A stretch of 64,000 nt of DNA from the NCBI GenBank assembly GCA_026745465.1, contig JACYXH010000774.1, positions 286,969 to 350,968 on the forward strand, in the 5' to 3' direction. Below, piece by piece: positions 10,262 to 25,545 of this stretch. Source of the DNA: Lota lota (Eukaryota > Chordata > Actinopteri > Gadiformes > Lotidae). The number at the start of each line of letters is the position of its first letter. Position 1 is the first letter of the stretch. The position numbers and the translations under genes were made by a program. A model generated the notes under the pieces. That model made no database searches, had not been told where the DNA came from, and saw nothing but the letters and a program-made list of their open reading frames with translations.

Positions 10262-11248
10262 TCGGTGTAATGAAACAAGAAATTACAATGATCAAAAGTC
10301 CAACCTGTAAACCACTTTCATGAACACCATGGATCAAACCAGGAAACAGACCAGGAACAATATTGGATGTCTGTTGAAGTCATTCAAATAATCAATACTT
10401 AATCAGAATCAGAATTTGCTTTATTGTCAACGAAGTGTAACACATACAAGGAAGTTCTCTTAGGTATTTAATGCAAGCAATAACAACAACAAAACATTAA
10501 TATGAAAATAGAAACATTTACAATTAGAAATAATATATAAAATATAAACGGACTATAGAAAAAAGACAGAATATACAGAGTATGTTTTAAAAATGTAGCT
10601 GTACAGTTGTGCGGGAATGTGCAATATATGACCATGGAATGTGCAAATGTTCACAGTATTAAGTTGAACAACATGTGAAATGTGCAAGAAGCACAAGTGT
10701 GTCTCCAATTCTCATAGCTTTTATAGATTTTAACTCTGGAGACATTATAAACACGCTTTGCACATGCCGTCATGACAAAATCCGCATCAATAAACAGGAT
10801 GTAGAAGCGTTTCACTGAATCTAAAGGTGAACTGCATGTGATTGACGCGTTTCAGCGTGTAGAACAAGCGCAGCAGCGTTTAGTGGAGCAGTGAACATGC
10901 AGCAGCGAGTCGGCCTGCCGACGGAGAATCATTCTCAGCAGCTCCAGTAGGTGTGTGCGTAATCCCTGCCCGTTTCTATTGGTCCACAGTTAGGGCTCCG
11001 CAGTAAAGCATATAAAAGCACGGAGCCAAAGACACACTCAGCGGCCCAAGGCACAAGCCCATAAGGCGAAGCCTAGACGGCGTAGCCTACATGAAATAGA
11101 ACAGATGTGTTTATTGCCTCTACGCTCGCTGCAGGAACGCGCCCCAGCGTGCACGCGCACATTGCACACACGAGCAGCAGAGCTATGAGAGCAGCAGACA
11201 GCGGATTCAGTCAGAGTAGGAAGTAGAGGCGCAAGCAGCACTGTGTGT

Positions 11249-11250
<2 letters not shown>
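10262..11250 (+). repeat. TRIM-upstream duplicated flank (pairs with 41440-42510)
   Basis: About 1 kb is nearly identical to 41440-42510 in the same orientation, upstream of TRIM B and D respectively. Within it, 10400-10490 has a common fish dispersed repeat (CAGAATTTGCTTTATTGTCA and ACATACAAGGAAGTT). The copy at 41440 carries an extra 60-70 bp near 41880. No gene is visible. Confidence 0.8.

Positions 11251-11341
<91 letters not shown>
11251..11341. repeat. (TG)n microsatellite upstream of TRIM B exon 1
   Basis: About 90 bp of nearly pure TG, roughly 60 bp upstream of the promoter-like GC box. The same site in TRIM D has only about 25 bp (42510-42535), so the tract is length-variable between copies. 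Confidence 0.9.
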
Positions 11342-11345
<4 letters not shown>

Positions 11346-11394
11346 CGCGCGCGGCTGTGTCTGCGCGTGGCTGTGTCTGTGAGCGTGTCAGAAG

Positions 11395-11587
11395 GCTACC
11401 GAGGGGGCGGGCCCGAGCCTGGAGCTCTGTAGAAAGACCCCTCTCGCTTGTTCAGGAAACGGAAGTTTACGGAAATCCAACAGACGAAGGGACGACATGA
11501 CGAAGAGACGACGTGAACGCGTTAGCCTCTCTGGAGACGAAGAACAAGACGTTTTAAAGCAGAGAGCCAGGACAGAAACATTCCAAG
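11395..11587 (+). promoter_or_regulatory. Promoter and non-coding exon 1 of TRIM B
   Basis: GGGGGCGGGCCCG (GC box), then TAGAAAG at 11430-11436 where copy F has TATAAAG, then GGAAACGGAAGTTTACGGAA (11455-11474), and exon 1 ending CATTCCAAG at 11587 before a GTGGGT donor. The TATA position appears mutated in this copy. The element GAAACGGAAG resembles an ETS/IRF composite site. Confidence 0.5.
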
Positions 11588-12558
11588 GTGGGTCCAACAC
11601 GTTGAACCTCTAATCCTCATTGTTGCCGTCCTGTCCACAGTGCTCAGTGCTCGGCGTGCTGTTTGGAGCGCGGCGCCACACGCGGGGCCGCGCTCTGTAC
11701 GCTTTGGTTGAACCCGACCAGGCGAGGCCAACACGGGACTTTAACAAAGTTAGTTTGGTGTTAAAGCATCAGGGCGTTCTAAACGAAGAGGACGCATGCG
11801 TGAGTAAGGATGAGTCCCGAAACCGGGAGTTAACCGGGGCCCCGGGGGTGGCCCCATGTTACTATTACACACCGTAGTATGTAAAGTGTAATCTAATCTA
11901 AGTATCGATGAGCTCCGACGTACCCGGCGCTGCAAGCGGTATTTGAGGAACAAAGGGAATAGATTTACTTCCTGGTGACCGTTCATCCAGAATGATTCCC
12001 AGGAAAGGAAAAAAAAGCAGATCTTCCTTCAGAAGAACTGTTCAGATAAGGCTTCAGGCCTTTTTGAGGCCCAGCTGCATGCAGACCCCATCCCTGTTGC
12101 TCTATGCCACTGTCTTTTCTTTTCTCTTGTTTATTGATTTCTTTTGGTTTGTATCCACGTTTCAATTCTCTCAATAGTATAGAGTCTATAATAGTTATAT
12201 ATTCAAAACCTGTGTACGGTGTTGCTGTTGAAGAAAGATGTCTTGTTCTTAACTTGTCTTCTTCTAAAAGAAGCGATAAGAGTAGCGTTAAAGCAGCGGC
12301 TGGATAAGCAGTATGGATCAGAGTAGTAGTGGCGTTAGAATCTTCCCTGTGTGTGAGTGCAGTTGGCTCCTTCATTCGCGGTGGTAGCGGTGTGAGAGTC
12401 GATAGTGACCAGTGTGTTTATGTTCAGTGCTGTTGTACCGACCTGTTGGCTCAAGAGCTTTGCTTGAAATAACAAAACATTTATGAATATTAACACATTA
12501 TTACATGTATATAACATATAGTTAAAATGGTAATTTAATTTTCATATTTCTTTTCTAG
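11588..12558 (+). other. Intron 1 of TRIM B
   Basis: It runs from the GTGGGT donor to TTTTCTAG three bases before the start codon. It includes a shortened version of the shared intronic open frame (11620-11877) and a block at 11985-12310 shared with C (32126-32400) and, inverted relative to the window, F (60455-60850). An antisense open frame (11983-12375) in that block is also partly kept in F, but nothing identifies it. Confidence 0.6.
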
Positions 12559-12560
12559 GA

Positions 12561-14177
12561 ATGGCGTCCAACTCTTCCTGGTCTGAGGATATCTTTTCAT
12601 GTTCCATCTGTCTGGATGTGCTCAACAGCCCAGTTTCCACACCATGTGGACATAACTTCTGCAGAACCTGTATTACAAGGTTCTGGGATGGCCAAGTCCA
12701 GTACAAATGTCCTGTTTGCAGCAAGCTGTTCCAGACAAGACCTGATTTACAGGTCAATACATTCATATCAGAGATGGTTGATCAGTTTAGAAGTTCTGTA
12801 CGAGTCAAAGAGCAGCCTTGTGTTGAACCAGCAGAAGTTCCCTGTGACGTCTGTACTGGGACCCAGCTGAAGGCTGTGAAGTCCTGCCTAGTGTGTTTTA
12901 CCTCTTACTGCCACACCCACCTGGAGCCTCATCAGAGAGTCGCAGGCCTGAAGAAACATCGGCTGGTCGAGCCTATGGACCGTCTGGAAGACAGGATGTG
13001 TAAGAAACACGACCGACTTCTGGAGCTCTTCTGCCAGACTGAGCAGGTGTGTGTGTGTCAGTTCTGCACAGAGACGGACCACAAGTCCCATCCTGTTGTA
13101 CCTCTAAAGGAGGAATTTGAAGTGAAGACGGCCCAGCTGGGGAAGAAAGTTCATCAGATGATCCAGGTGAGACAACGAAAGATACAGGAGATTAAAGACA
13201 CAGTGGACCGCAGCAAAGCAGACGCAGACAGAGAGATAGCTGATGGTGTGCAGGTCCTCACTGCTCTGAAGCGCTCGATTGAAAAGTGGCAGGATGATTT
13301 CAACCAAACGGTTAAAGAGAAACTGAACTCCACAGAGAAAGAAGCTGAAGGCCTCATCAAAGAGCTGGAGCAGGAAATTAAAGATCTGACCAATAGAAGC
13401 TCAGAGGTGAAGCAGATCTCACACAGTGAAGACCACCTCCACTTCCTCCAGACCTTCAGATCCCTGAAGAATCCTCCACCCACCAGGGACTGGACAACGG
13501 TGGAGTTCCGTCCTCCGTCATACATAGGGACCTTGAGGAGATCCCTGGATCAGCTAGAGGAGACACTGAATATGGAGATGAAGAAGCTGCGTGATGCTGC
13601 TGAACTGAAGAGGGTCCAGCAGTATGAAGTAGATGTGACTCTGGATCCTGATACAGCTCATCCCCAGCTCATCCTGTCTGAGGATGGGAAACAAGTCCAT
13701 GATGGAGGTGTAGTGAAGACCCTCCCAGACAACCCTAAGAGATTTACACAATATATATGTGTTCTCACGAGGCAGAGCTTCTCCTCAGGAAGATTTTACT
13801 TTGAGGTCCAGGTTAAAGACAAGACTCAATGGTTTTTAGGAGTGGCCAGAGAGTCCATCAACAGAAAAGATCAGATCGTGTTGACCCCTGAGAATGGTTA
13901 CTGGACTTTTTACTTCAACAAGGATGGGTTGGTATTTAATGATACCCCTGATGTCCGTCTCCCTCTGAGAGCTGAGCTCCAGAAGGTGGGGGTGTTTGTT
14001 GATTATGATGAGGGTCTGGTCTCCTTCTATGATGTGGAAGCCAGGGTTCATATCTACTCTGCTACTGGCTACACCTTTAGTGAGCCTCTCTATCCATACC
14101 TTTGCCCAGGCCTCTATGATTATGAAGGTATTAACTCTTCCCCCCTGATCATCTCACCTGTCAATCAAACAGGCTAG
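12561..14177 (+). CDS. TRIM B: intact RING/B-box/coiled-coil/PRY-SPRY E3 ligase
   Basis: This encodes 538 residues in a single coding exon. Domains: RING 14-53 (C14, C17, C29, H31, C34, C37, C50, C53), B-box 1 95-136 (CDVC, CLVC, C117, H120, H124), B-box 2 147-177 (C147, H150, C158, C164, C166, C169, H174, H177), coiled coil about 185-305, PRY from about 355 (VDVTLDPDTAHP), SPRY to 538. The architecture and length fit fish bloodthirsty/TRIM39-like ligases, which transfer ubiquitin via the RING, dimerise by the coiled coil and bind targets with SPRY. The start is the first ATG after the TTTTCTAG acceptor. Poly(A) signals follow at 14193 and 14536. All ligands are present, so it is the best candidate for a working copy together with E. 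The exact orthologue cannot be named from sequence alone. Confidence 0.92.
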   Translation: MASNSSWSEDIFSCSICLDVLNSPVSTPCGHNFCRTCITRFWDGQVQYKCPVCSKLFQTRPDLQVNTFISEMVDQFRSSVRVKEQPCVEPAEVPCDVCTGTQLKAVKSCLVCFTSYCHTHLEPHQRVAGLKKHRLVEPMDRLEDRMCKKHDRLLELFCQTEQVCVCQFCTETDHKSHPVVPLKEEFEVKTAQLGKKVHQMIQVRQRKIQEIKDTVDRSKADADREIADGVQVLTALKRSIEKWQDDFNQTVKEKLNSTEKEAEGLIKELEQEIKDLTNRSSEVKQISHSEDHLHFLQTFRSLKNPPPTRDWTTVEFRPPSYIGTLRRSLDQLEETLNMEMKKLRDAAELKRVQQYEVDVTLDPDTAHPQLILSEDGKQVHDGGVVKTLPDNPKRFTQYICVLTRQSFSSGRFYFEVQVKDKTQWFLGVARESINRKDQIVLTPENGYWTFYFNKDGLVFNDTPDVRLPLRAELQKVGVFVDYDEGLVSFYDVEARVHIYSATGYTFSEPLYPYLCPGLYDYEGINSSPLIISPVNQTG

Positions 14178-14560
14178 GACCTTTTGTTTGATAATAAAAT
14201 AATCAAACTACCAAAACCACTTATGTTGTTTCCTGCATGGGAATCTCTAGTATGTTGATCTGAGAGAACTGCATTAATGTTGTACTGCTTTCATTTGACA
14301 AGAAGGAATTCATTCGGAAAAGAACCCTGACTATTGTCAAATATAACCCATGATACATGATTCGATTACATATTCTATATTGATCAATGTCTGATTTTTG
14401 CTGAATGGTTTGTATACATCTAACAATATGAAATTGTAAACGTTTGCAGCAAGTAGAAAATGTAAAAAATATCTCAGTTTATATTTCAGAATTATGAATG
14501 ACAACATAATCAAATGTTTGTACACTTTCTATTTCAATAAAAATATACAAAAAGTAAAAT
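14178..14560 (+). other. 3' UTR and poly(A) region of TRIM B
   Basis: AATAAA occurs at 14193-14198, right after the stop, and again at 14536-14541. The sequence matches the 3' flanks of A, E and F. Which signal is used cannot be told from the sequence. Confidence 0.6.
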
Positions 14561-14569
14561 GGGGTCATT

Positions 14570-14822
14570 TTCTGTGAAATAGGTACATTCTCTACAATAT
14601 GTCTTCAGTAGAATAGGTACATTCTCTACAATATGTCTTCAGTAGAATAGGTACATTCTCTACAATATGTCTTCAGTAGAATAGGTACATTCTCAGTACA
14701 ATATGTATTCAGTAGAATAGGTACCAATATGTATTCAGTAGAATAGGTACATTCTAAGAACAATATTTATTTACTAGAATAGGTACATTCTCTGAACAAT
14801 ATGTATTCAGTAGAATAGTTAC
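14570..14822 (+). repeat. 36-bp minisatellite downstream of TRIM B
   Basis: About seven units of TTCAGTAGAATAGGTACATT plus CTCTACAATATGTC or CTCAGTACAATATGTA, 34-36 bp each, immediately after the poly(A) region. Confidence 0.9.
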
Positions 14823-15180
14823 TCTCCCTCATTCTCTTTCCCTCCTCTCCCTCTTTTTCCCTGTCGCTCTTTCCCAGCTTCCCTCTCTCCCTTTCTCTCT
14901 CTATCCTCCCCTCTCTCTCCCCCTCTCCCTTTCTCTCTCGCTCTATCCTCCCCTCTCTCTCTCCCTCTCTCTCCCTCCCTCTCTCCTACAGTGAAGCTGA
15001 CTGTCATTGATGTCTCTGTGTCAACATCATTGGGCCTGTGTCTTCCAATCTAAATGTGCAGTTAAAGTTCATATCTCTCCATCTCTCTGTCCCCTCTCCT
15101 CTTGTTCCTGTTTTTTATACGTTTAATGATATCAATTTGCAAACGACTACAGGAAGTAGTCGTTTGTGTTCATTTTGATA
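14823..15180 (+). repeat. Pyrimidine tract and 50-bp core motif, 'empty' form
   Basis: A CT-rich tract (14823-14988) leads to one core (GTGAAGCTGACTGTCATTGA, 14991-15040) that continues directly into TCTTCCAATCTAAATGTGCA. At 38455-38835 the same join is interrupted by the module plus a second core. No gene is visible. Confidence 0.75.
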
Positions 15181-16191
15181 ACAATCAAAATCAGGCAGTG
15201 TGGCCCTAGCTTTAGATGGGGCCCCACACTGAGGTAACTTGACAGAAAGAGACACATTTGAACTATAGACCCTGTTTCATTCTGTGTTGTTTTTCATTTG
15301 TTTCTTTGGGCAGGCGTCACCATCTGTCGTCAGAACAATTTTCTAGTGAGTCATTTGTTAAACGTTTGTATCAATAAGCGTCTTACAGTGAATTCAGTTG
15401 AAAACTAATAAAAATGGATTAAACAAACCCTTTCCTACTTTTTTTAAATTCTTGCATGCTTTTGCAGATAGAAGCTTCATGACCACATTTCAGAGCACCC
15501 ATCACTGATCCACAGCTACTCAGGAATATATTGATGACTACTTTGTTGAGGTCCTTATGTTTAGGATTGCAGACCCATGCAGACGAGGTGTTTCTTCATC
15601 CTCTTCTGGAAGGCATGACCTCTACTTGATGCGGCGTCTCTGACCACAGCAGGGTTGCGTTGCCACAGCAGCCTGGAGGAAGCTCCTGTCAAGGCTTCAG
15701 GTGTTAGCCCTGAGGAGGGACAAGGCATGGCTTGGTGGGAGCCTCCCAGTGGTTCCACCTGGGACATGAGCCGAGGGTCGCAGCGCTTTCATGTCTGCTG
15801 GACGGTTGGCAGTGTGCATCTCCTCCTCCTCCTCCTCCTCTTCCTCTTCCTCTCCTCCTCCCTCGTCCTCCTCTTCCCCCGTCCTCCCTCATCACCTCCT
15901 TCTACTTCCTCCTCCTACAGCTCATCCCTCATCCTCCTCCACCCCCTTCTACTTCCTCCTCCCCCAGCTCCTCCTCTTCCCCTCCTCCTCCCGCATCCTC
16001 CTTTTCCCCTCCTCCCTCATCCTCCTCTTCCCCCGCCCTCCCTCACCAACTCCTTCTACTTCTTCCTCCTCCAGCTCCTCCCTCATCCTACTCCACCCCC
16101 TCTCTCACCACCTCCTTCTACTTACTCCTCCTCCAGCTCCTCCATCCTCCTCCTCCCCCCCTCGTCCTCCCTCCTCCCTCCTCCACCACAG

Positions 16192-16303
16192 AAGCGGGCC
16201 CCCATGATGCTCTCCAAGAAGCCCAACAACGCGTGCTCGGCCGGGGTCAACTACACCCCCGACCTCACCAAGGACCTGTCCTCCACCCGCTCCACCTTCC
16301 TCC
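16192..16303 (+). other. Exon-like fragment of unknown origin
   Basis: A CTC/CCT-rich tract ends in CTCCACCACAG, a plausible acceptor, followed by an open codon-rich stretch with KRAPMMLSKKPNN and SAGVNYTPDLTKDLSS. The second copy (52218-52330) retains the same peptide except for one substitution (Arg to Cys near the end). It reads like an exon of a host gene carried into the duplication. I cannot name the gene, and no donor is clear before the (TCC)n/(CA)n repeat begins. Confidence 0.35.
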
Positions 16304-16460
16304 TCCTCCTACACACACACACACACACACACACAGACACACACACACTCACTCACTCACTCACTCACTCACTCACTCACTCACTCACATACAACCTCTC
16401 ACACATACACACACGCATACACATACACACATACACACATATACACACACACACTCACAA
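16304..16460. repeat. (TCC)n, (CA)n and (CACT)n compound microsatellite
   Basis: TCC repeats pass into (CA)n at 16311, then about ten CACT units (16345-16387), then CATACA-rich sequence. The copy at 52320-52460 lacks the long CACT run. Confidence 0.85.
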
Positions 16461-17900
<1,440 letters not shown>

Positions 17901-18169
17901 AGTAGAGAAGGAGTAAGTAGAGGAAGCAGCGTTCCGGGTTTGGTGTGTGTGTGTGTGGGTGTGTGTGTGTGTGTGTGTATGTGTGTGTGGTTACACAGCA
18001 TCCAAACAGTCTAGAGGATACAGATTCAGGAATGCGTTTTCACATTCTCACAGAAAAGTCTAAACATAAAACAAAGGAAATTGAAAACCAGTGTACTGGG
18101 TCTGGGTGATACGCATCTGTCCAGTATTTGAATCCACTACTTCCCCCCCCTTCCTTCTTTCTTTTGCCA

Positions 18170-20770
<2,601 letters not shown>

Positions 20771-20827
20771 AAGATAATTCCAGCTGAAACAGTGGGTTCA
20801 CTGGCTCTTTCAAGTTTGTTTTATTTT

Positions 20828-20829
20828 CT

Positions 20830-20864
<35 letters not shown>

Positions 20865-21115
20865 GCTGCTGATAAATTAGTTTTCACACAAACCTCAAGT
20901 CTCTCTTGGGACAACAGCATGTTGTCACACTACTAGTATGTGTAGGAGTGTATCACATCTCACTAGCTCTACTGCACACTCTATCTACAGTTCTCTCTCT
21001 CGCAACACCCCACTCTCTCTACTTCCCTCTCTCTACCTTTCTCTCCGTCTCACATCAAAAAATCTAACCTAAAAAACAACATAAAACATCTATCTATCTT
21101 CTTCTGTTCACTTGC

Positions 21116-21191
<76 letters not shown>
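20828..21191. repeat. (CA)n and (TG)n microsatellites 5' of the NXPE-like gene
   Basis: (CA)n at about 20830-20862 and (TG)n at 21121-21191, separated by CT-rich, gene-free sequence. Confidence 0.9.
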
Positions 21192-21195
<4 letters not shown>

Positions 21196-21362
21196 CGTGG
21201 TGTGCACGCACCCATGCGCACAAGGTGTGTATTTAACTGATTACGCGCTTGTCTTGAGTCGATGACACAACATCACTCACACTTTTATTGCCTATTAGTT
21301 TTATATTATAGCCTACCATCAAATGGGATTGATTGGTTTAAGAAACATTTCATATATTCAGG

Positions 21363-21707
21363 TTGTTTCAGATGGACGGCGACACACACAATGATATCCA
21401 CGATGAAGAATTCAGTTTGACCCATCTCAATAGCTCATTGAGAGCTGATTTATTTCATATTAGTCCTGTTTCCCAATCGGAAAATGTTTCCCACATATTT
21501 CCCCGAGTGCCACACCATGTCCTTGATATGAGGAAAAAACGCGTTGAATATCGATATCAGCGATATAATAGTGTGAAATATTGTCCAATGTCCAGTCTTC
21601 ACACCAAGACTAATCTGAACCAAATCTATTTCAACCAGCTATTTTGTTTTGAAGATAATATCGTCCAACTAACATCAATGCGATACCCCCACACTTTAAC
21701 AAACTAA
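21363..21707 (+). repeat. Dispersed repeat P, copy 2, with a 114-codon open frame
   Basis: An open frame begins in GTTTCAGATGG (a possible acceptor followed by ATG) and encodes 114 residues including LHTKTNLNQIYFNQLF. Its second half (21540-21690) matches repeat P at 1800-1980 and 63540-63745; its first half is unique here. No domain is recognised. It may be a fragment of a transposon gene or of a host gene picked up by the repeat. Confidence 0.4.
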
Positions 21708-22636
21708 GATAGGTCGAGAAAGACGAAGTTTGAAAGATTTCACTATCTTTATTACCACTTGTACATAAGTAAAAACAAAACCTGAGTTGGTTTGCAAAGA
21801 ACTCCTGACCTGGAATCAGTCTTCAGGTTATATTCCCAAAATGTTGGTATTCCCCCTACATGCACTGACCAATCACAACATCCTATGCATCGGGCCTAAA
21901 AATTGGACACCTCCCGTGTCCCCCACCCCAGTTCCTCATTAACTAAACATGAACTTATCCTACTTCTCTGGATTCTCAGTTTATTACAGTGTAAAGAATC
22001 CACATCTTAAACTTTACAGTTCATATGTAATCATATGTAGAGCAGTGAGATACTCTGTGATTAAAATCCATTAATCACCCTTTTAATTAAGCTAATTTAA
22101 AACAGACAAAATAAACCCCATGCCCTTATGAGATGAGCAACCAATCCCTATACCACATATATGGGTTACCATAAAGATATGACATGCATGAGCACAATAA
22201 CAATCACTTCTATACAGACATTCAAACAATTGACAACATAACCACTGTATGTGATTGTGGATTACATTCATAAAGCAGGCAGTGATTGACTTTGACTGTA
22301 GTATTAACTAGTTAACCTTAACATATAAGTCAGTATAAGTAAAGGGAGAGAAAGGATGCATGGGGCTCCTTTCTTCTTTATGTCATAAAGCCCTCCCCTT
22401 CTCTTCCTCTCAGGATGACATGAGCCAGGTACAGAGAGGTTTACAGCTTTTTAGGGGCCAACTTGGATTCAGCTAAGTAACAGGGGTTCATCTCAGGGAC
22501 GGCAGAAGGTGTAAATGAGGGACACATAAATGCATAAATGTAGGCCTTCGCTGACTTTTTTTCACACTTATTTCAGCCATGTAGGCAAGATACTGCTTAT
22601 ACTTTCTTTAAACGCCAATCTATTTCTCCCATACTT
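21708..22636. other. No gene recognised
   Basis: AT-rich, mostly unique-looking sequence with no long open frame, no repeat array and no recognised RNA gene. Confidence 0.5.
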
Positions 22637-23800
22637 CACACTATGATGTGATGTAAACACTATATAGTCTACACACTATGATGTGATGTAAACACAATGT
22701 AGACTGCACACTATGATGTGATGTAAACACCATATAGTCTACACACTATGATGTGATGTAAACACAATATAGACTGCACACTATGATGTGATGTAAACAC
22801 CATATAGTCTACACACTATGATGTGATGTAAACACCATATAGTCTACACACTATGATGTGATGTAAACACCATATAGTCTACACACTATGATGTGATGTA
22901 AACACCATATAGTCTACACACTATGATGTGATGTAAACACCATATAGTCTACACACTATGATGTGATGTAAACACCATATAGTCTACACACTATGATGTG
23001 ATGTAAACACCATATAGTCTACACACTATGATGTGATGTAAACACCATATAGTCTACACACTATGATGTGATGTAAACACCATATAGTCTACACACTATG
23101 ATGTGATGTAAACACCATATAGTCTACACACTATGATGTGATGTAAACACCATATAGTCTACACACTATGATGTGATGTAAACACCATATAGTCTACACA
23201 CTATGATGTGATGTAAACACCATATAGTCTACATACTATGATGTGATGTAAACACAATATAGACTGCACACTATGATGTGATGTAAACACCATATAGTCT
23301 ACACACTATGATGTGATGTAAACACCATATAGTCTACACACTATGATGTGATGTAAACACCATTTAGACTGCACACTATGATGTGATGGAAACACCATAT
23401 AGTCTACACACTATGTGATGTAAACACCATATAGTATACACACTATGATGTAAACACCATATAGTCTACATACTATGATGTGATGTAAACACAATATAGA
23501 CTGCACACTATGATGTGATGTAAACACCATATAGTCTACACACTATGATGTGATGTAAGCACAATATAGTCTACACACTATGATGTGATGTAAACACCAT
23601 TTAGACTGCACACTATGATGTGATGGAAACACCATATAGTCTACACACTATGTGATGTAAACACCATATAGTCTACACACTATGATGTGATGTAAACACT
23701 ATATAGTCTACACACTCTGATGTAAACACCATATAGTCTACACACTATGATTTGATGTAAACACCATATAGTCTACACACTATGATGTGATGTAAACACT
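22637..23800. repeat. 35-bp satellite array, about 33 units
   Basis: The unit is CACACTATGATGTGATGTAA plus ACACCATATAGTCTA. Two sub-types differ at the junction (CCATATAGTCTACAC versus CAATATAGACTGCAC) and partly alternate at the array edges, while the middle (about 22800-23230) is a homogeneous run. A few units near 23405-23460 and 23690-23735 are shortened by 3-8 bp. The junction contains short self-complementary words. Confidence 0.95.
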
Positions 23801-23821
23801 GTGCCAATACTCTAACAAACC

Positions 23822-23925
23822 AACAAACTATTGTCTGGACCAGAGCTCTACTGGTAACAAACCACTGTCTGGACCAGAGCTCTACTGGTAACAAACCACT
23901 GTCTGGACCAGAGACAGCGGACCAT
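23822..23925. repeat. 34-bp tandem repeat, three units
   Basis: Three copies of ACAAACCACTGTCTGGACCA plus GAGCTCTACTGGTA directly after the 35-bp satellite; the last diverges after GACCAGAG. Confidence 0.85.
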
Positions 23926-24573
23926 TGGTGTGAAGACTATCTGTTCTGCTAACATCATCATAGACATGACTTCCTTCTTTTAATTTTGAGTAGAATCAAG
24001 ACAAATTAATCACTTGAATATCAAAAAAAGAAAAGCACAACATAGTTAAACATTAAACTAACGTTGTATTTCTCTAAAGTAAACTGTCCAAAAGTGTTAA
24101 GCGTTACACGGACACATTTCCCAAGATGAGATCATTATAATATACCAATAACCTAAAGACAATATAAACTGTAGTAAACTGGAGGCCTACCTTATATTTT
24201 CTGTGATCAAAATGTGTTCCTCCCCACATAGTATACATTTATAAAAGTATAAATGCAGGGGAGGAAACAGAGGTTAAAGTGTTCCTAAAACATGTAAATA
24301 GGGTAAAGGGGATTAAAAGTGGATTTAGAGAAAGATTGAGCTAAGGGCTCCTCACTGAGAAAGACTGAAGTTCAAATGAGGAAGTAGACTTGACCACTGA
24401 GCAAGCTGACAGTACTTTCTTGCCTGGGAGACCTCACAGGAACCACACCCTCTCTGTGATAGCCAGAGAGGGGCTGTGGTATGTGGTTGTTGGGTCTGTT
24501 CCAGTATGACTCACATCCTAGGAAGGAAGCAATGTTGTCGGAATAGCATGAGTTTTCAGGGCAAGCGAAGGCT

Positions 24574-24668
<95 letters not shown>

Positions 24669-25040
24669 CCCACACATAAATATACACAGTGGGGTAGTGG
24701 TGCCTTGAGAAGTGGGTATACTCTTAATATTTTAAGCAGCCAGTCCAGCAAAAGGAGAAGCGCCCTGTGTTATAAACAGTGACATGTAAGACTACTCTTG
24801 CATATTTAGTTCACCTTAAAATGGGCCTGTAGTATGTTCACATTGTCACTTAACTATTCCCTCACTTTGTAAGTAGTCTATGGGCCAGTAGTTTATTTTG
24901 TCAACTGTCTCTTGCAACAGATAGCGTAGGCCAGAGTGTGGCACCATTATAAAATGAACTTTTGTCAAGGGGCAGTTTACAAATGTTACTGCTCCTACAC
25001 AGGCCTGATGCATGAATATAAGATTTATTAAAGATGAGAC
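23926..25040. other. No gene recognised; (CA)n at 24577-24669
   Basis: AT-rich sequence with one long (CA)n tract of about 93 bp. Short open frames across the (CA)n tract are artefacts of its dinucleotide period. Confidence 0.6.
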
Positions 25041-25290
25041 TGTGGTGAGGGGGGGCGTGGCCTAGCGCCGGCTGCAGCTAGAAGGGGCGGAGCGGCTCAA
25101 TTGGGGCCACAGACGCAGCTGTAGGGGATGAGCGCGATTAGGAAGCTATTAAAAGACTGACTTGTGTTGTGCTCTCCCCACAGTGATGTCGGGTCCAGTC
25201 ACGAGGTGGACTGGCCGTAAGAGACAGAGAGATCGCACGTCCCCAGCAGGACGATGATTGTGCATTTTGTGTTTGAACATTAAGATACAA
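25041..25290 (+). mobile_element. Truncated Ty3/Gypsy LTR
   Basis: It starts TGTGGTGAGGGGGGGCGTGG and matches the first 250 bp of the LTRs at 26406-26730 and 27799-28123, stopping at CATTAAGATACAA just before their AATAAA. Sequence beyond it is the AT-rich joint ATTATAAATCATTAG that also precedes the second unit at 26945. Confidence 0.8.
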
Positions 25291-25367
25291 ATTATAAATC
25301 ATTAGTATAAAAAAGTTGGTGGAAAACTTATTAATGATGGAATATAATTTTTTCATACACTAGATTT

Positions 25368-25431
<64 letters not shown>

Positions 25432-25545
25432 AATGGCCACTTGGTTGACCGTTGTCAACCAACGGTGGTGATGTTTGTTCAATGGTCCGGCTCTTTCATC
25501 GTGGACTCGCCATCCACGTTACTGCACTTTCCCGTTCACTCCGTC
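25291..25545 (+). repeat. Leader segment of unit 1, with (TG)n
   Basis: AT-rich joint, (TG)n (25371-25430) and about 110 bp starting GGAATGGCCACTTGGTTGAC. The same series precedes the second array at 26945-27167, so the two arrays are tandem duplicates. Confidence 0.8.

Noticed and set aside
13154-13525. Antisense open frame of 123 codons in TRIM B, with similar ones in C, D, E and F
   Set aside because: Shadow of the TRIM coding strand; it changes with TRIM codon usage and has no domain.
22637-23800. The regular 35-bp array as a CRISPR array
   Set aside because: There are no unique spacers between repeats, and the context is clearly vertebrate. It is a satellite.
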